A stretch of DNA of 64,000 nucleotides from Dolichospermum compactum NIES-806 (GTDB lineage Bacteria > Cyanobacteriota > Cyanobacteriia > Cyanobacteriales > Nostocaceae), in NCBI RefSeq assembly GCF_002368115.1, contig NZ_AP018316.1:392522-456521 (forward strand). Direction: 5' to 3'. A program made the translations under genes and the position numbers. This document shows, piece by piece, positions 1 to 8,270 of the stretch (positions are counted from its first letter, which is position 1; the number at the start of each line of letters is the position of its first letter). The notes under the pieces are model-generated. The model saw nothing but the letters and a program-made list of their open reading frames with translations. It was not told the origin of the DNA and did not search any database.

Positions 1-131
1 ATAACTTATTGAGTAGGGTGCGTCAGATAGAGGGAATCTGTTTTTTTGTCAAAATATCGTGTCTGACGCACCCTACAAGGGATAAAATTTACGTCACATA
101 TTTGGGGAATCTTGTCAATGCGTAAATCCTA
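1..131. mobile_element. MITE, TAGGACTTACGCA family, right part (copy 1)
   Basis: The first 131 bases match 38404-38534 with no difference that I can see, so the window begins inside a copy of the 202-bp element described at 38333. It contains an inner inverted repeat (GTAGGGTGCGTCAG-type arms at about 14-30 and 61-75) and ends with the terminal repeat TGCGTAAATCCTA at 119-131. The left end lies outside the window, so the target duplication cannot be tested here. No coding capacity. Confidence 0.85.
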
Positions 132-452
132 GTAGTAATCTTTTTGGAAACTACCTATTATCTGTTGTAATCTTCTTTGCTATTAAATGTAAAGTATGAT
201 CGGGCTAATATTTGATTTTTGAAATATACGTAAGGTGGGAATCCCCCATTAATTTATTCTGACTACTGACTCCTGCTTCAATAAAATAGGAATTGAGAAG
301 CGAAAAGTTATCCTCATCACTTCTCATAAGACTACTCCTTACACTTACTGTAATTAGAACACTTAATTAATAAGTGCCACCTCTAGCTAAAGGTGCAGAT
401 TTATTGGCAACAACTATGAAACTTGTATAAATTATTGCCTAACCATTAGATT

Positions 453-1199
453 TTATGGTTTACCTTGCAATATTTCTTCTACTTCTGTGAGTTTTACAGG
501 TCCAGCAAAATTTGGACTGGTGATAATAAAAGATGGTGTACCACCTAATCCTAATTGTTGGGCTAATAATAGGTCTTTTTCGATGGATTTATTAGCTAAT
601 TTGCGATCATTATCAAATTTTGTGAGGTTTAAATTGAGCTTTTTGGCAATATTTAAATATAAAGTCTCACCCAATTGTTTCTGATTGGTAAACAGGGCAT
701 CATGATATTCCCAAAACTTACCTTGTTGATATGCTGCCCAAGCTGCTGTAGCTGCGGGTAATGCTTGATCATGAATTTGATAAAGGGGAAAATGTTTATA
801 AACTAAGGTGAATTTATTCGGATATTTTGCCAATAAATCTTTGAGTGTTTGATGTGCCTCGGCACAATAAGGACATTCAAAATCTGAAAATTCTATCAAT
901 ACCGTTTTTGATTTGGTTGCACCAATTGTGGGAGAATCACCAATTACGGATTGAGGATTTGCTTGAAAATTATTGATAAATTCTTGCCGTGATTTTTGGA
1001 TATTCTGTTGCTGTTGCTGCTGATATGCTCCCACAGATTCAATAATTATTTCTGGGTGTTTGCGGATAATTTCTAGAACTTGTTTTTCTAGTTGAGGGTC
1101 TATTTTAGTCTCAGCTTGGACGGGAAGTGACCAGCTTAATATCAGACAGATCAAGCTAACAATTGCTAAATTGCGAAAATGAGTAAAAATTTTGAACAT
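453..1199 (-). CDS. DsbA/thioredoxin-fold periplasmic oxidoreductase
   Basis: 248 residues. A hydrophobic signal peptide covers residues 1-29, with a probable cleavage after VQA. A short Gln-rich linker follows (around 60-70), then a thioredoxin-fold DsbA domain with the redox motif C-P-Y-C at residues 109-112. The C-terminal GGTPSFIIT carries the cis-Pro loop expected of this fold. Family knowledge: such proteins catalyse disulfide exchange on exported proteins in the periplasm or thylakoid lumen. The gene stands alone, reading away from ilvD. The exact role (oxidase or isomerase) cannot be told from sequence. Confidence 0.88.
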   Translation of the reverse strand: MFKIFTHFRNLAIVSLICLILSWSLPVQAETKIDPQLEKQVLEIIRKHPEIIIESVGAYQQQQQQNIQKSRQEFINNFQANPQSVIGDSPTIGATKSKTVLIEFSDFECPYCAEAHQTLKDLLAKYPNKFTLVYKHFPLYQIHDQALPAATAAWAAYQQGKFWEYHDALFTNQKQLGETLYLNIAKKLNLNLTKFDNDRKLANKSIEKDLLLAQQLGLGGTPSFIITSPNFAGPVKLTEVEEILQGKP

Positions 1200-1608
1200 T
1201 TGTCAAAGATAGATAACTAGCAATGTAATTTTATCAAGTAGCAGAGAAAACAGCAGTTGTAAAAATTATCCCTATGTCTTTTATCATTATCAGTATTATT
1301 GGTTTAAACTTGGCTGAATAGGGAAGAGATAGAGGGGTAGGGAACAGGGAGCAGGGGGAAATAATTACCAACGGACAACGGACAATTGACCGAAAAATTT
1401 TAGATTTTGGATTTTAGATTTTGGATTGGGAATTTTCGGTACAAGCCCCGCCCCTTCAGGGCGGAATTAATCCATTTACGGATGCGGTGTTGAAGAAGTT
1501 AAGCGGTTAGAAACCGCAGCCATACAAACAAAACCCATCTTCATGGGTTTAAAATTAACGCAAGTATAAGGGAAGGGCGGGGAAACCCCTACAGGTTTTA
1601 CAATTTAA
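1200..1608. other. Intergenic spacer with dispersed repeats
   Basis: No gene seen. The stretch holds a CCGAAAA...TTTTCGG repeat copy (1390-1472), a short inverted pair around 1501-1555 (AAACCG arms and CCCAT/ATGGG arms), and a GGGCGGGGAAACCCC palindrome near 1575-1590. All look like repeat DNA rather than regulatory sites. Confidence 0.5.
1390..1472. repeat. CCGAAAA/TTTTCGG dispersed repeat, copy 1
   Basis: Begins CCGAAAAATTTTAG, runs through TTTTGGA/TTTAGAT heptamer-like units and closes with the complementary AATTTTCGG. A GCCCCGCCCCTTCAGGGC-type hairpin follows. Near-identical copies lie at 18144 and 28341, and a degenerate piece at about 19612-19712. It is a dispersed repeat family in this genome. 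Confidence 0.8.
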
Positions 1609-1768
1609 GGCGTTGCTGAATTGAGGTATGAAATTCCCAAATTGAATCTTTAAAACTCAAACCTCAGTGCGTCTTTGCTACGGCAGTCGCTCATGGGGGA
1701 AACCCCCAAGACCGCGCTGCCTCGCCTTTGCGTGAGACTAAAATTCATACCCTTAATCAGCAACGCCC
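1609..1768. mobile_element. MITE with GGCGTTGCTGA ends and 8-bp target duplication
   Basis: 160 bp. The left end GGCGTTGCTGAATTGAGG and the reverse complement of the right end GGCGTTGCTGATTAAGGG are imperfect inverted repeats. CAATTTAA flanks both sides (1601-1608 and 1769-1776), an 8-bp direct duplication that marks a true transposition event. The interior has GC-rich short palindromes and no ORF. A related, degenerate end is visible at about 37145-37198. Mobilising transposase not identified in the window. Confidence 0.82.
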
Positions 1769-1870
1769 AATTTAATAATTCTGAAAATCTGATTCTATGC
1801 AGCTACATCTTAGATTTGGTATAAGGAATACTGAAGACTAAGCGATAATAGTAGAAAAGGAAAAAAATAG

Positions 1871-3562
1871 ATGCCAGAAAATCTTAAAAGTAAAGCTATC
1901 ACACAAGGGGTACAGCGATCGCCTAACCGTGCCATGCTGCGGGCTGTAGGTTTTCAAGATGAAGACTTTAACAAGGCCATAGTCGGTATAGCCAACGGTT
2001 ACAGCACCATCACCCCTTGTAACATGGGGATTAATAAACTAGCACAAAGGGCAGAAGCCGCAGTCAAAACCGCCGGTGCCATGCCCCAAATTTTCGGGAC
2101 AATTACTGTCAGTGACGGGATTTCCATGGGAACAGAAGGGATGAAATACTCCCTAGTATCACGGGAAGTCATCGCTGATTCCATTGAAACAGCCTGTAGC
2201 GCCCAAAGTATGGACGGTGTATTGGCCATTGGTGGTTGTGATAAAAATATGCCTGGGGCAATGTTAGCAATGGCGCGGATGAATATCCCTGCTATCTTTG
2301 TGTATGGTGGAACAATCAAACCCGGACATTATGAGGGTAAAGACTTAACCGTTGTCAGTTCCTTTGAAGCCGTTGGTCAATACAGCGCTGGCAAAATTGA
2401 CGAAAATGAACTGTTAGCTGTTGAACGCGGTGCTTGTCCCGGTGCAGGGTCATGTGGTGGGATGTTTACAGCCAATACCATGTCTTCAGCATTTGAAGCA
2501 ATGGGCATGAGTTTACCCTATTCCTCGACAATGGCTGCCGAAGACCCAGAAAAAGCCGACAGTACGGAAAAATCTGCTCAAGTTTTAGTAGAAGCCATTC
2601 GCAAGCAGATATTACCTCGGACAATCATCACCCGGAAATCTATAGAAAACGCCATATCTGTAATTATGGCCGTGGGTGGTTCAACCAATGCCGTATTACA
2701 TTTTTTAGCGATCGCTCGCGCTGCTGGTGTAGAATTAACCATAGACGACTTTGAAACCATTCGTGGACGAGTTCCCGTCATTTGTGATTTAAAACCCAGT
2801 GGTAAATATGTCGCCACAGACTTACACAAAGCCGGCGGCATTCCCCAAGTCATGAAAATGCTGTTAGTCCATGACTTACTGCATGGAGACTGTATCACCA
2901 TTTCCGGGCAGACCATCGCCGAAGTATTAGCAGATATCCCCCCAGAACCACGCCCAGACCAAGACGTAATTCGTCCGTGGCATAAACCCATGTATGCCCA
3001 GGGACACCTAGCCATTCTCAAGGGCAACCTCGCCACAGAAGGGGCAGTAGCAAAAATTACCGGAGTCAAAAAGCCAGTTATTACAGGACCTGCCAGAGTA
3101 TTTGAATCAGAAGAATCCTGTTTAGATGCCATCTTAGCCGGAAAAATCATCGCCGGTGATGTCATTGTGATCCGTTACGAAGGACCAAAAGGCGGACCCG
3201 GTATGCGGGAAATGTTAGCCCCTACCTCCGCCATTATTGGTGCTGGTTTAGGAGACTCCGTAGGATTAATTACCGACGGACGTTTCTCCGGTGGTACTTA
3301 CGGCATGGTAGTCGGCCACGTTGCCCCAGAAGCGGCTGTAGGCGGTAACATCGCCCTAGTAGAAGAAGGTGATAGCATTACCATAGATGCCAATGCCCGT
3401 TTGTTACAACTCAATGTATCAGAAGCAGAATTAGATATTCGTCGCGCAAATTGGCAACCACTTCCACCCAGATACACAAAAGGCGTACTTGGGAAATATG
3501 CCAAACTGGTAGCTTCCAGTAGTGTAGGTGCAGTTACCGATTTAGACTTATTTGCTAATTAG
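1871..3562 (+). CDS. ilvD: Dihydroxy-acid dehydratase
   Basis: 563 residues, full length for the IlvD/Edd family. It dehydrates 2,3-dihydroxy-isovalerate and 2,3-dihydroxy-3-methylvalerate to the 2-keto acids, the third common step of valine/isoleucine synthesis, in the cytoplasm. Family signatures are visible: GGCDKNMPG (cluster-binding Cys in the CDKxxPG block), the GACPGAGSCGGMFTANTM block, and GRFSGGTYG near the C-terminus. The ATG at 1871 follows an AAAGGAAAAAAATAG purine-rich stretch that can serve as RBS. It is monocistronic, followed directly by a strong hairpin. Confidence 0.97.
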   Translation: MPENLKSKAITQGVQRSPNRAMLRAVGFQDEDFNKAIVGIANGYSTITPCNMGINKLAQRAEAAVKTAGAMPQIFGTITVSDGISMGTEGMKYSLVSREVIADSIETACSAQSMDGVLAIGGCDKNMPGAMLAMARMNIPAIFVYGGTIKPGHYEGKDLTVVSSFEAVGQYSAGKIDENELLAVERGACPGAGSCGGMFTANTMSSAFEAMGMSLPYSSTMAAEDPEKADSTEKSAQVLVEAIRKQILPRTIITRKSIENAISVIMAVGGSTNAVLHFLAIARAAGVELTIDDFETIRGRVPVICDLKPSGKYVATDLHKAGGIPQVMKMLLVHDLLHGDCITISGQTIAEVLADIPPEPRPDQDVIRPWHKPMYAQGHLAILKGNLATEGAVAKITGVKKPVITGPARVFESEESCLDAILAGKIIAGDVIVIRYEGPKGGPGMREMLAPTSAIIGAGLGDSVGLITDGRFSGGTYGMVVGHVAPEAAVGGNIALVEEGDSITIDANARLLQLNVSEAELDIRRANWQPLPPRYTKGVLGKYAKLVASSSVGAVTDLDLFAN

Positions 3563-3571
3563 AATTATATT

Positions 3572-3604
3572 AGATCCCCGACTTCTTAAAGAAGTCGGGG
3601 ATCT
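3572..3604. terminator. Perfect hairpin after ilvD
   Basis: AGATCCCCGACTTCTT, one base, then its exact complement: a 16-bp stem with a 1-nt centre, ten bases after the ilvD stop. It can act as a transcription terminator. The CCCCGACTTCT arm also occurs at 28326, so this is equally a member of a dispersed palindromic repeat family. Confidence 0.65.
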
Positions 3605-3627
3605 GAAATTTAATATATTTGAAGCTT

Positions 3628-4314
3628 ATGCAGCTAAATCCAAACTTATCAGACACAGTTATTCAACGTTGGCAAATATTAAAAAATGGTGTTCATACTT
3701 TCACCCAATCTGTACAACAAAAAGCCACACAAACAACAGATAATACTAAAGCTTATTTAGAAAATAATTGGCAAAATGTCGAGAAGATTACTAACAATAC
3801 ATCAGAAGTAATCCAAAAAAATATTAATACTGCTATTCATGATTCATTATCACAATATCCCTGGTTTTTACAAATATTAGAAATATTCACATGGGGAATA
3901 AATCATCCTGTGCGAGGGGTAATAATTTTATTATTTACAATTGCTGTGCTTTCGAGTATTATCAAAGCAATTGTTAAAATTATAGGAACAGCTAGTTGGT
4001 CAATTTTTAAAATTCCTTTTATTTTATTACAAAAATTCTTAAAATCTCTTTGGATAATATTTAGCCAAGTTGGAATTTTCGGACTTGGAAAAATTCAACC
4101 TAATCAGTTCAATTATAGTAAACAGCAACGGTTAGCAGAAATTTCCCGTCGTTTAGAAGTTATTCACAATGAACAAAAAGCACTATTACAAGAAGCTGCT
4201 AAACTCATGAAATCAGATAATAGGATGATTATTCCCTTTGCGTCGGAAAAGTACCAATTAAATGAACCACAAAGACACGAAGAACACGAAGAAATAAAAG
4301 AAGAAGAGAAGTAA
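3628..4314 (+). CDS. Hypothetical membrane-associated protein
   Basis: Not recognised as a named family. With the ATG at 3628 it has 228 residues. The in-frame TTG three codons upstream is less likely. Residues about 1-85 are polar, Gln/Thr/Asn-rich and probably helical. About 95-150 contains two hydrophobic segments (VRGVIILLFTIAVLSSII and SWSIFKIPFILLQKFL), so it is likely membrane anchored. The C-terminal 50 residues are charged, with a helical stretch (QQRLAEISRRLEVIHNEQ) and a Glu/Lys-rich tail. It lies downstream of ilvD but behind the hairpin, so probably not co-transcribed. Confidence 0.6.
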   Translation: MQLNPNLSDTVIQRWQILKNGVHTFTQSVQQKATQTTDNTKAYLENNWQNVEKITNNTSEVIQKNINTAIHDSLSQYPWFLQILEIFTWGINHPVRGVIILLFTIAVLSSIIKAIVKIIGTASWSIFKIPFILLQKFLKSLWIIFSQVGIFGLGKIQPNQFNYSKQQRLAEISRRLEVIHNEQKALLQEAAKLMKSDNRMIIPFASEKYQLNEPQRHEEHEEIKEEEK

Positions 4315-4387
4315 TATTAAATATTTATCTGCGTTTATTGGCGTTCATCAGCGTTCAATTTTTAAAACCCTATATAGTCGAAAAAGA

Positions 4388-4560
4388 CTAACAGTAAGGA
4401 GGCATCTGTTTAATTATCTCATCTTCTGCACCAGATACAAACTTAGCAAACCGCACAGCTAAAGGAGGAACAAAGATAAAAGGACTATTGAAACCAGAAA
4501 ATAGATGCAGTCCTGAAAATTCAGAAATAGCACCAATTAAACCCACATTCCGCACCCTTA
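4388..4560 (-). pseudogene. C-terminal remnant, possibly of an FAD-dependent oxidoreductase
   Basis: Reading the minus strand gives an open C-terminal piece including VRNVGLIGAISEFSGLH, GFNSPFIFVPPLA and EDEIIKQMPPY before the TAG at 4388-4390. The PPLAxRFAxFV...EDEI pattern resembles the tail of DadA-like FAD-dependent oxidoreductases. That is a family impression, not a search result. No N-terminal part or start codon is present, so it is a relic next to the IS remnant. Confidence 0.35.
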
Positions 4561-4613
4561 ACTGTCACAATCGGTTATTACGAAATTTACTTCATGAGAA
4601 AGGAGTAAAAAAT

Positions 4614-5455
4614 TAGGACTTACGCATTGACAAAAAACATTATCTATGTGTGCTAGATCATGCGATCGCTATTAAGATTAGCAAAAATATGCTCACGCAA
4701 AACTAAAGTAAACAGATTCCGTTGTACTTCATACCAATTGCTAATTATATTTTCAGAGCGCATAAACTCCAATTTCACAAAAGCTTGAAGTGAACAAAAT
4801 ATATGTGTTTTGATTGCATGGGTATCTCTAACCATAAACCGACAAATTCCACATACTTGTTTTATGGCTCGATGAAAGGTTTCAATACCCCAATGAGTAT
4901 CATGAATTGTGACGAAGGTACTTCTGGTTATGTCTTGGATTTTTTCCTCATCTGGCAGATATAAAATATAATGTCTAGAGTCTTCTTTTTTAAAGTCTTT
5001 CCTAAACAACTTTATAAATCCAAATTCTTTCAGATGAGTTCTTAATCCTTCTTCAGGAATAGCCAGAGTGCTTACCTGACAATACTTGTGTGGCTCATTG
5101 GAAACAGTTCTATTTTTTTCAATTCCGAATAGGAAACCCAATTTCTGGTTTTTTAGAAATTTCAAGTTTTCTACTCCAGAATACCAACTATCTCCTGTTA
5201 CCATTCTGGGTTTAACTCCCCAGCTTATTATTTCACTCACCATTTCTCTAAAATAATCGTTTTTTGTTTTCCCTCCTTTTTATCATATATTCTGTAATTA
5301 ATTGGTACTGAATTACCACTAATGTCAATGTAGTATAAAGTGATTAAATTTAAACCGATAATAGTTTTATAAACTTTCCCTGACCAAAAATAACTGATTA
5401 ATTCCGCATTTTTAGGGTCGCTGTAAATCTTTTCTATGACTGTATCGTCTACCAT
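4614..5455 (-). mobile_element. 5'-truncated insertion sequence with TAGGACTTACGCA end
   Basis: The transposase-3' side ends in the terminal sequence TAGGACTTACGCATTGACAA (4614-4633). This equals the inward-read end of the MITE at 38333-38534 (TAGGATTTACGCATTGACAA) except for one base. No matching opposite end is found upstream of the transposase, where repeat DNA follows at 5456-5640, so the element is truncated and immobile. It is the probable relative of the element that moved the MITEs in this window. Confidence 0.75.
4653..5455 (-). pseudogene. DDE transposase (IS701/IS4-like), frameshifted and 5'-truncated
   Basis: Two overlapping reading frames encode one transposase. The upstream piece (5237-5455; ...VDDTVIEK...NLITLYYID) ends at a TGA. 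The downstream piece (4653-5243) carries RMVTGDSWYSGVENLKFL and the later HDTHWGIETFHRAIK block, with the Asp and Glu of a DDE catalytic core. The frames join at a C-A6-C run around 5258-5265. Re-reading one A restores KNDYFREMVSE, so a -1 slip or a one-base deletion explains the break. The N-terminal DNA-binding part is missing. Family name from memory of cyanobacterial IS701-type transposases. Confidence 0.75.
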
Positions 5456-5716
5456 AGTTGGGTACGAGCGATATCACAAAATATGTCCTATTGAGCGTGA
5501 TTAGTGCGATAGCGTATCCCTGACGGGACCGATAGTTTGCGTGGCGACGCAGGAGCCATAGGAATAGAGATAGCGCGACCTAGTAATCGCAAATCTCGCA
5601 AAATACTCTCATAAATGGCTTTAGAGAGTGGAGTGTCAAGAATTAACCCCTCCTAAAGAGGATATAGAACTTCGGGGTTTTTGTTAACAATTAAATATTC
5701 TCAAGAGTTTAGATTT
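5456..5716. other. Spacer with palindromic repeat DNA
   Basis: No gene. The part 5505-5600 carries GCGATAGCG...TAATCGC-type repeat arms with GTCCCGACGG-like inner hairpins, the same family as at 33926, 34681, 54102 and 54840. A Shine-Dalgarno-like AAAGAGGA (5655-5662) lies too far upstream of the sulfatase ATG to decide its start. Confidence 0.45.
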
Positions 5717-8071
5717 ATGTCTCTGCGTGAATACAAACCCGGAACTACCTTCCCTGGAGTTATCGGCCGGACAGTTGATAAATCCAGTCCAGCTTGGCCA
5801 GAACCATTGCGGGCAAAAGAAAACACACCAAACGTCCTATTTATCGTTTTCGATGATACAGGATTTGGACAATTTGGAAGTTACGGAAGTCCCATCAAAA
5901 CACCCAACCTAGACACACTAGCCGCTAATGGATTGCGCTACAATAATCTACACACAACGGCACTGTGTTCTCCCACCCGTTCTTGTCTGCTGACTGGGCG
6001 CAATCACCATTCTAACGCCATGTCCTGCATTACAGAAGGGTCTACGGGTTATCCCGGAGGTAATGGGAATATTCCCTTTGAAAATGGGTTTCTCTCAGAG
6101 ATATTACTCCAGAAGGGTTATAACACTTATGCGTTAGGAAAATGGCATTTAACCCCCTCAGACCAACTTTCAGCCGCAGGCCCCTATGATCGCTGGCCTC
6201 TCGGTCGCGGTTTTGAGCGTTTTTATGGCTTTTTGGGCGGAGAAACCCACCAGTATTATCCAGAGTTGGTTTATGATAACCACACCGTTAAGCCAGAAAA
6301 GACCCCCGCAGAAGGCTACCATTTAACGGAAGATTTAGCAGACAAAGCCATTAGCTTTATCGCTGATGCCAAGCAGGTTGCTCCAAATAAGCCCTTTTTC
6401 ATGTATTTCTGTCCGGGGGCAATGCACGCCCCCCATCATGTCCCCAAAGAATGGGCTGATGCCTACGCTGGACAATTTGATGATGGTTGGGAAGCTTACA
6501 GGGAAAAGGTTTTTGCCCGTCAGCAGGAAATGGGGATTGTTCCCGCAGATGCCGAACTTTCTCGTCATGATCCCGATGTCCCGCACTGGGATTCCCTCCC
6601 AGCCGCCGAAAAACGGCTTTATGCTCGGATGATGGAAGTATATGCTGGTTTTTTAACCCATACTGACTACCATATCGGTCGTTTACTCGATTTCCTTAAA
6701 TCTATCGGTGAATTCGAGAATACTGTCATTATGGTGATCTCGGACAATGGCGCAAGTTCGGAAGGGGGATCGACTGGTTCAGTGAATGAGAACCTGTTTT
6801 TTAACAATGTGCCAGAATCCCTAGAGGAAAATCTCAAAGCATTGGATAAATTAGGCAGTGCCGAAACCTTTAACCATTATGCTTGGGGCTGGACTTGGGC
6901 AGGGAATACGCCTTTTAGGCGGTGGAAACGGGAAACTTATCGAGGGGGAATTAGTGACCCTTTAATTGTGCATTGGAGTCAAGGTATTGAGGCTAAAGGG
7001 GAAATTCGGACTCAGTACGCTCATGCTATTGACCTTGTGCCGACGGTGCTGGAATTACTAGAAATTGAACCACCGACAACGATTAAGGGTGTGACTCAAT
7101 CTCCCATTGAAGGTGTCAGTTTTGCCCCTACTTTTAATCATAGTACCGCACCTACTAAGCATCTTACCCAGTATTTCGAGATGATGGGACATCGTTCCCT
7201 TTACTATGATGGTTGGCGAGCGGTTTGTCCTTGGCCGGGTCCCTCATTTACAGAAGCGGGGCAGTTTTTTGGTGAGGCGATTTCGGCGGAAACTCTGACG
7301 GATTTGGATACTCATCATTGGGAACTGTATCACGTTGCTTCAGATTTTGCGGAAAATCACAATATTGCGGCTGATAATCGTCCTAAGTTGATTGAGATGA
7401 TTGCTACTTGGTATATTGAGGCTGGTAAGTATAATGTATTGCCTGTGGATGGACGTGGCGTGCAACGATTCGCGGAAGAACGCCCGCAAATTGCTGTCAA
7501 TCGTAGTCGCTATGTTTACTATCCTGATACTCAAGCGATTCCAGCCGGTAGTGCGGTGAGAGTGTTAAATCGTCCCCACAGTATTACGGCTGATGTGGAG
7601 ATTCCCCCAGGTGGCGCTGAAGGGATATTACTGGCTCATGGGGGTAATGATAGTGGCTATTCTTTCTATGTCCAAAATGGCAAACTGCACTGGGTTCATA
7701 ATTATGTGGGGCGATCGCTCTATCATGTTGAATCTGGGTCATCTGTGCCGGTAGGTCGTCACCAGTTGCGCTTTGAGTTTAAAGTCACGGGTCAACCAGA
7801 TTTAGCCAAGGGAAAAGGAACGCCAGGACGCGGCCAATTGTATATTGATGAGAAATTGGTCGGGCAGATTGATGTGCCTGTAACTACTCCTTTAGCACTA
7901 GGTCTAACCAGTGGTGTGACCTGTGGAATTGCCCCTGGTGCGCCTGTTACGCCGGATTATGAACCGCCTTTTAAGTTTACGGGTAAGATTTATAGTGTGA
8001 TGGTGGATGTTAGTGGTGATTTGATTCAAGATCGGGAAGCTGAAATGCGGACTATTATGGCGCGACAGTAG
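5717..8071 (+). CDS. Arylsulfatase (type I sulfatase)
   Basis: 784 residues from the ATG at 5717. A TTG 12 codons earlier is open but unlikely. It hydrolyses sulfate esters using a Cys-derived formylglycine. The motif C84-S-P-T-R88 is the CxPxR modification site, and the metal-binding DD pair is at 46-47 with further Asp/His blocks (GKWHL, ISDNGAS). The sulfatase fold fills about residues 35-560. The C-terminal ~200 residues (GYSFYVQNGKLHWVHN, GRHQLRFEF, GQLYIDEK) look like a concanavalin-type beta-sandwich. There is no signal peptide, so it is probably cytoplasmic. It stands alone. An anaerobic or aerobic formylglycine-generating enzyme must be encoded elsewhere. Confidence 0.9.
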   Translation: MSLREYKPGTTFPGVIGRTVDKSSPAWPEPLRAKENTPNVLFIVFDDTGFGQFGSYGSPIKTPNLDTLAANGLRYNNLHTTALCSPTRSCLLTGRNHHSNAMSCITEGSTGYPGGNGNIPFENGFLSEILLQKGYNTYALGKWHLTPSDQLSAAGPYDRWPLGRGFERFYGFLGGETHQYYPELVYDNHTVKPEKTPAEGYHLTEDLADKAISFIADAKQVAPNKPFFMYFCPGAMHAPHHVPKEWADAYAGQFDDGWEAYREKVFARQQEMGIVPADAELSRHDPDVPHWDSLPAAEKRLYARMMEVYAGFLTHTDYHIGRLLDFLKSIGEFENTVIMVISDNGASSEGGSTGSVNENLFFNNVPESLEENLKALDKLGSAETFNHYAWGWTWAGNTPFRRWKRETYRGGISDPLIVHWSQGIEAKGEIRTQYAHAIDLVPTVLELLEIEPPTTIKGVTQSPIEGVSFAPTFNHSTAPTKHLTQYFEMMGHRSLYYDGWRAVCPWPGPSFTEAGQFFGEAISAETLTDLDTHHWELYHVASDFAENHNIAADNRPKLIEMIATWYIEAGKYNVLPVDGRGVQRFAEERPQIAVNRSRYVYYPDTQAIPAGSAVRVLNRPHSITADVEIPPGGAEGILLAHGGNDSGYSFYVQNGKLHWVHNYVGRSLYHVESGSSVPVGRHQLRFEFKVTGQPDLAKGKGTPGRGQLYIDEKLVGQIDVPVTTPLALGLTSGVTCGIAPGAPVTPDYEPPFKFTGKIYSVMVDVSGDLIQDREAEMRTIMARQ

Positions 8072-8160
8072 GAATTAACTCAAGATGTATGCGATCGCTT
8101 ATTGAGAACGTAAACTATGAGCGATCGCACTTGAACATCTAGTGAAGATAATTAAACTAA

Positions 8161-8218
8161 TACCAAAATACTTTCCGTATTTTTCTCTAAGTTCCGTTAT
8201 TTTTTGAGATTTTTGGTA
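8161..8218. repeat. Short inverted-repeat element
   Basis: TACCAAAATAC at the left and GATTTTTGGTA at the right form inverted ends around an AT-rich centre with two TTCCGTATTTTT/TTCCGTTATTTT direct units. Either a tiny MITE or a hairpin terminator for the sulfatase gene. No target duplication recognised. Confidence 0.4.
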
Positions 8219-8270
8219 TAAACTAAATATTTAGTATTGGTATACAATTATAAACATAGAAAAAATTGAT

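Noticed and set aside
2578..3165. 195-codon open frame antisense to ilvD
   Set aside because: Lies wholly inside a conserved gene on the other strand; its translation shows no family features.
5237..5265. Programmed -1 frameshift in the IS transposase
   Set aside because: The A6 run could slip, but the element is also truncated at both functional levels (no N-terminus, one end missing), so ordinary decay is simpler. Not excluded.
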